The position numbers and the translations under genes are program-made. A stretch of 64,000 nucleotides of DNA from Climacium dendroides (taxonomy: Eukaryota; Streptophyta; Bryopsida; Hypnales; Climaciaceae): positions 11,474,047-11,538,046 of the forward strand of contig OX467087.1 of assembly GCA_950106755.1 (NCBI GenBank). Reading direction: 5' to 3'. The number at the start of each line of letters is the position of its first letter. The first letter of the stretch is position 1. Below, piece after piece: positions 58,543 through 64,000 of the stretch. The notes beneath the pieces were generated by a model. It ran no database searches, was not told where the DNA came from, and saw nothing but the letters and a program-made list of their open reading frames with translations.

Positions 58543-61500
58543 GAAGCCTCCCACGAAATGAATGGTGCATTTCCTGGGAGTTGTTTATGTTATCTGAAAG
58601 CCTTTCAAAGCCATTGAAAACCACCGGAAAGTATTCGTTACTGTGGTTGTGGATATCCGAATTGAAATATTGGATGCATTTGGTTCCTTCGTACACATGA
58701 TTGTGTCATTGACAAATTGTGGGCAATTTATTTTTGACGTTCCATGGGATTGTTGCCACAATTAGGCAGTGTAATGTATGTTAAGGTAGCCGCACCCCTA
58801 GACCCAATTATGTACAAATGAAGTCCTTGCAATCATTTCAGCACAATAATATAGGAAAGTGAATGATCTCTTATCTCTTTAGGTCTAGGTGATAAGATAT
58901 CATGTGCTCTTCTAGATTCTTACTCTGAAATGAATCTAGGGACTTCATTTACACAAGATTAGATCTAGGGATGGAATAAGGTACAACTACCTTACTAACA
59001 AACTTGACCATGGTTTGTGATCATAGTAAGGGAAGTGCATCTACTTTAACCCATTCAGTTAAGGACCCAATAGTCCAAATTTCCAAAATTGTAAAGATGT
59101 ATCATTAAATGCAACTTAGAATAATTATTTGATGATAACTCTTAAATAGTCTAGCAGTTATAAAATATGATTCAAACTAGTTTACAAACTAATATTTTTT
59201 TAATAAAGTTTGAAGTTAGAAATTGAAAATTCCATCTGAAATCTGTCAAAGATTGAATATTTGTGATTTTCATCAAATTTTTTTCCTTTCAATTCAGAAT
59301 TATTAAGGTTCAAAACAATGATTTTTGAAGGTTTTATTTATTTATTTTTTCAAGTCATTGTTGAAGGGTCATTTTTGGACCTAAAAGGTTACTTTCTAAG
59401 TCCAAATCTATCTTTATCCTTTGAATTATAGAATATTTGCAAAATAGAGTCTTCAAAATCTATATTGTACAAATTTTAAAGAACTAACATAAGACTATTT
59501 TAAAAAAATGAGTGGATGAAAAAAAATTATGTATGCTTGGAATGTGTTTGTGTTCACTTGTTGTTTGAAAGATTGGTGTTTAACCCTAGAATGTCCAGTC
59601 TCATTGTTGAAGTGGAAACACACTTCAATTCTGAAAAAATTTACAAAAACAATGTTGGGAAATTATAAATGTGCGTGCATAAAGTAACTATAGGATCTAG
59701 AGAATTAACAATGATATAGTTGGACTATAAAGTCACAATGTGGGAAATTGTCATTGATATGAAGATCAAGAGGTTTAACCAAGGAAAACTTGGTGTTGAC
59801 CATTGTGGACAATTGATAACTTGAGCAAAAATGTCCATGTATTTGGATAATTATAGAAAAATTTGCAGTGTACAGAGTATTATGAAAAGGAAGAAACCGT
59901 GTAGTTTAGATATAATTTACAACTACTTGATTGTCATTGTAGAGATTGCAATGCCGATGACTTTTAGGAGAGAGGAGAAAAGTTGTATTTTCATAGAGCA
60001 GACCACGACCCATTGGAAGTGCCCGGTCTAGAATATATGATTAACTCAATTGCATGTCCACATTAAAGAATGCAATTATATAGAGAACTAAATGAAAAAA
60101 CTATTACTATATGCATGATATAAGGGCACCATATTGCATACTGGCATCACTTTGACCTCATTTTCTTCCAAACCTTAGATTGCATGTCCTCTAGGCAAGT
60201 TGTGTATTCATTTTATAATCACTTGCACTAATTTTGTACAATCATACAGCTATGCTTGAAGCTTGCAGCCCGATTGCAATGCTTCACCACAAACTTCCAC
60301 TAGGACACTCCCAAATTCTTCCCAAAACCAAACATGTTTCACTTCAATCATAATTTTTTCCTCCCAATCGCTCTTAGTAATGCAATCACCAATAACTAAA
60401 TTTAGAATTCATCTTACAACTTCTAAAAAAATGGATAAATGAAGATTTTCATTTCTCTATTAGCTGTGAATTTTTCATTTTGTTCATTGTCCATTTTTTG
60501 GGACGTTGAAGTGCTTAGAGGTTAAGGGATTAAACAAATACCTAAAATTAACATCATGAAAACCTTTGCTAATGAGTCAGCATTTTTGAAATTGAGATTG
60601 TATGCAATGTTAATTTCAAACTCTTTTTTATTTCAAACACATATTAAAAACTCATTTAATTCTAAATTTTGGCATAAAGTATTCAAATAATCATATTTAG
60701 TTGCATCAAAATTTCCTTAAAGTTCTTGATAATAGAAAAAGGATCTATCAAATCTAAAAACAAGAATTGTGCTCATGAATTTTTTTTAAACACATCACCG
60801 TAGTGGCACTCATTACATTCCCTCAATTTGAGAGGGAAGGATCATAATCAACCCTTCTTTTAGGAACACCTTGGAGTATGTTGTACCATTTCAAAATAAA
60901 TCCTTATTTTTTGCCCGATAAAATTAGTTTTTTATGTCAAAAATTTGTTCATTTTCATGTGGATGAAGTTGACAAATTTGGATGAAAAAGTGTATGAATA
61001 TAATTGAAGAGTGTTTTTTGGTCCAAAGATAGATGGATGTAGAAATACAATGCTTCACAAAAAAAATTTAATTGAACTTTGTCTTGGTACTTTCTCAAAA
61101 AGTAAAAATTAAGCCCTAATTATTATGAGTTCAAGTGGCTCAAAGTAGCTAAGAAAGAAAAACCTAACTGGATTCAAATGAAAAAAATGCCTAAAATAGA
61201 GTTGCTTTATTGCACTCAAATCCAAAAGACTTGAGGTGATCTATATAGATTTAGTTGATGGATATTTTTTTATAGGCTTAATCCTAGAGAAACACAACCT
61301 ATCATTGATGTACTTAGCTAAATATTATCAAATTCATAGATGAATAGGTGCATCCTTCTTATTTATTGAAAGTCATTTATTGGACACCTATTGTCCTTCG
61401 TATAGCTTTGGACTTAAATAGTGTTGATGTATTTAATTTGTTTTGGGAGCCCAATCTTCAACCTTCCTAGTATTTGCCATTGTAGATTGATTGGCTAAAA

Positions 61501-61999
61501 ATTAATTGATCTATGATAGAAGTACCTATTTTGGATAACTTAAGTATTTTAGTGTGTATGATTTGGGAAAGTCATGGAGGAACTAATTTAGTGTCTGCAA
61601 AAGTAAAGTTGTCAAAGAGTGCCAAAAAATCCAGAACTTTTTCTCCTAGAATGAATATTTTATTGAATATTTTTTAAAAATTCATTCAAATCCATTCTGG
61701 TTTCATAAATTGACTCACTTATTTTGGTTACCTTTGGCTCTTTTCCTTAAGCCAAGAAAGAAGAGAGATGAATGGACAAGACGGTACAAACAGAGAATCT
61801 TTTTCAATAACCAATGCATTCCACAATAGGTCAACCTATGCAACCATCATAAGGGGCCTATCCGAAATAGGTTCTTCTAAGTTCTACCTTATTGCTTCCT
61901 CAATTCAGACATTTTAAAACCAAAACTGTCGAAGTTTGAGATCCGGGAATGAAAGAGCTGGCCAGGAAAAAGTGGAGATGAGAAACGAGCTCACCAAGT
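58543..61999. other. AT-rich intergenic DNA, no gene seen
   Basis: Open frames such as 59831-60031 show no domain. No tandem array or long inverted repeat was recognised. Confidence 0.4.
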
Positions 62000-62522
62000 C
62001 TAACAACTGTGAGTGTCCAGCATGAGGAAGGCGAAGAGTGAACAATCATGTACTAGAGCTGACACAGGAACTAGCTTGCCTAGCAAGAGTATCAGGTCAC
62101 AAATCACAATTACATCACAAACCACTCTACATGCGTTGTTCACTACTAGTTTTGTAGCTTTTTTGGCAGCCATGCAGAAGTAGCTCCTTTCCCGAACTTG
62201 CAATCTACCTTGAAAAGCCATGAAAGTTCTCCAAAATGGATCAAATCATCGATTTCGTCAACAAAATTGGCGAGATTCTCAGCCAAAAATCGAGACTCGA
62301 TTAATCTACATGAAGGCCTCGAAACTCAAACAGAATGTGCCAGGACGGTGTTGCGTTGAAAAGATTGTTCCTTTAGTATTGGGCATGAGGCCAGACTTGA
62401 GATTTGTCCTCAAGTTGAGAAGGAAACACAGTTGGCACAACTCAGCAGCAGGCACAACAAAGTGCCCTACACTTCGTCACATGATCAGCAACAATGTTTG
62501 TAATGCAAACTTTTGTGGATAA
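62000..62522. other. Coding-like patch, unrecognised
   Basis: Composition is less AT-rich here than on either side. A minus-strand frame (62000-62221, 73 codons, starts MAFQGRLQVRERSYF) and a plus-strand frame (62220-62522, 100 codons) abut head to head. Neither shows a known domain. It could be a decayed exon, a transposon fragment or a leader. I cannot choose a strand. Confidence 0.25.
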
Positions 62523-63491
62523 TTTATTTTAGTCAACTTCAAGTGAACCGATTCTTATGAGCTCTATTGTAAGTGGTTGCACTTGAAGCGGTTAGAAATT
62601 TGAGTTGTGGTGAAGCGGCAACTAAGAGATTGGATCCAAGTAGTCGCACAGGTGAATTACAAATGCGTTAATTGCTAATTCACCACAACTATCATTTGTA
62701 TTAATGACAAATTGGACACCAAGCTCCCTAAATTTGAATTCCATAGAGAATCTATGAATGTTTACAAAATACCACATTCAAAACAAGCACAAATCACAAC
62801 ATATGGGTACCTGGTTGTGTATTGTACATGGTTGCAAAAATTCCTTGTTGTTGGCATGGTTTTGCTTTTTTCAAGCATGATTTGTCAAGGTTCTATAATT
62901 TGTCTTTTAGCTTTTTTTTTGAAAGGGATTATTTTCATTGTCCAATGTTTAAATTTGAGTTTTCATGGATCTATTCAAAGTTATATCAAGTGTGCGTCCA
63001 ATGATGATAAATTCAAGTTCTAATTATAAACTGCTAAAAAGTTAGAATTTATTTGGAGGATCTAGTATTTTGATTTCATTGATGACCTTCATAGGGAGGG
63101 CAAGGTGTGTTAGAGAAGCTCTAATGTTGACCCTAGATTTTTCCCGTCAACTTGTCAAGCCTGGGTTTGTTGCCAAAGTAGGGGCAATTTGGGCCTCTTT
63201 CTAGCATGCCACTTGCGAATATAGCCCCACTACATCAACGGATCCATGAACAACAAATATATTTTTTCAAATGAATCTCTTTCACTTTTGGTGAGAGTAC
63301 ACTTTGGGGATTATTGCCACCTATCAAGCTACCACCTGTTAGAGAATCCAAACTTCTTGTGTGCTCTTTTATGCTTAGCAAACCACCCTACAATATCAAG
63401 TAGAGGCTCACATGTGAAGAGCCTTGAAAAATGAGTTGGTTACAATGGCTGCATTCGGGAGTGGATTTTTGCAAAAGCATGTTATAAGTTA
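62523..63491. other. AT-rich intergenic DNA, no gene seen
   Basis: The frame 62712-63023 (103 codons) has hydrophobic AT-driven composition and no motif. Nothing else found. Confidence 0.4.
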
Positions 63492-63837
63492 AAGTAGAAC
63501 TGCCCAATACCACCATCTACCCAATTTTGCCACCTACAAATTCTTCCCATTTTTGTCATTGGCCCATCTATTACCACAATCTTATTAATCCTTTATCATG
63601 ATGGCAATGTACTTTGGGAGTGGACACATTGGTCCACGCTTCAACAAGGGTCTACTCACAATTTACCATTTTAGCTTTGAAAAATCACAAAAAATTCAAT
63701 TCTTGTCGGAATGTCTTCATTCCTTTTGCAATTGACTTCTCTCAAATAATTCAATCTCTGAAAAATATAAGAGCTGACAAATAGCTTATCCAAAGTACCC
63801 AAATAGCAAATCTATGTGGTAATGGGTAGTTCTACCT
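63492..63837 (-). mobile_element. MITE family G, copy 2 (346 bp), inverted
   Basis: Reverse-complement relative of 57918-58287. It shares AAGTAGAACTGCCCAATACC at one end, AGGTAGAACTACCCATTACC at the other (inverse), GGGTCTACTCACA, and TCACAAAAAATTCAATTCTT. TA lies at both borders. No coding capacity. Confidence 0.8.
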
Positions 63838-64000
63838 TATAAGGTAAAACAGTCCATTGCGGTCACCTAGGAAACAACCCATTGTGGGTTTTTTTCAGTA
63901 TGTGAGATGTGGGCCACAATGCATGTCTTACATGGTAGTAATGGAGTGAACAGTGACCTCATTAGGAACTTCTAACTTTTCAATGAGAAATTCATTGTGA
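63838..64000. other. Window end, nothing recognised
   Basis: Short AT-rich tail without gene or repeat evidence. Confidence 0.4.

Overview
The window looks like nuclear DNA of a land plant: AT-rich, gene-poor and full of decayed transposons. A Ty1/copia element, several elements with CACTA-type ends and many hairpin MITE-like elements support this. Two short GC-richer islands look like ordinary plant genes, one of them with introns. I cannot name the species, and no rRNA or tRNA gene, CRISPR array or bacterial-type operon was seen.

Layout. 1-600: decayed coding-like DNA with a 209-bp CACTA MITE. 2.3-5.2 kb: gene 1, three exons, encoding an unrecognised acidic protein with a likely frameshift near its end. 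6.2-6.7 kb: AT minisatellite. 7,729-10,417: a 2.7-kb non-autonomous CACTA element with a perfect 3-bp target duplication, carrying three internal tandem arrays and no transposase. 13.8-14.4 kb: first of three Mutator-like MITEs. 15.8 kb: (CT)n(TA)n microsatellite. 16.4-17.8 kb: a locally duplicated repeat.

The centrepiece is 18.34-37.74 kb, a satellite array of about 30 monomers of 648 bp. Ten monomers form a 6,481-bp higher-order repeat present in two almost identical copies plus a partial third. Within each copy a three-monomer block is itself duplicated at 1,944-bp spacing. The right edge is a divergent monomer split by a 227-bp CACTA MITE.

From about 39 to 46.3 kb lies a dead copia retrotransposon on the minus strand (gag, protease, integrase, RT, RNase H, LTR remnants). 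It has been hit by a 1.18-kb CACTA element, a CACTA MITE and a Mutator-like MITE, each with a visible or near-perfect target duplication. 47-53.3 kb holds diverged dispersed repeats and a third Mutator-like MITE.

54.5-55.1 kb: gene 2, a single-exon 200-residue Ser/Arg-rich protein with a possible plastid or lumen targeting region. Its coding 3' end plus 3' flank is tandemly repeated about five times downstream, and a stack of foldback elements is inserted there. The remainder to 64 kb is AT-rich intergenic DNA with a second, inverted copy of one MITE and one weak coding-like patch.
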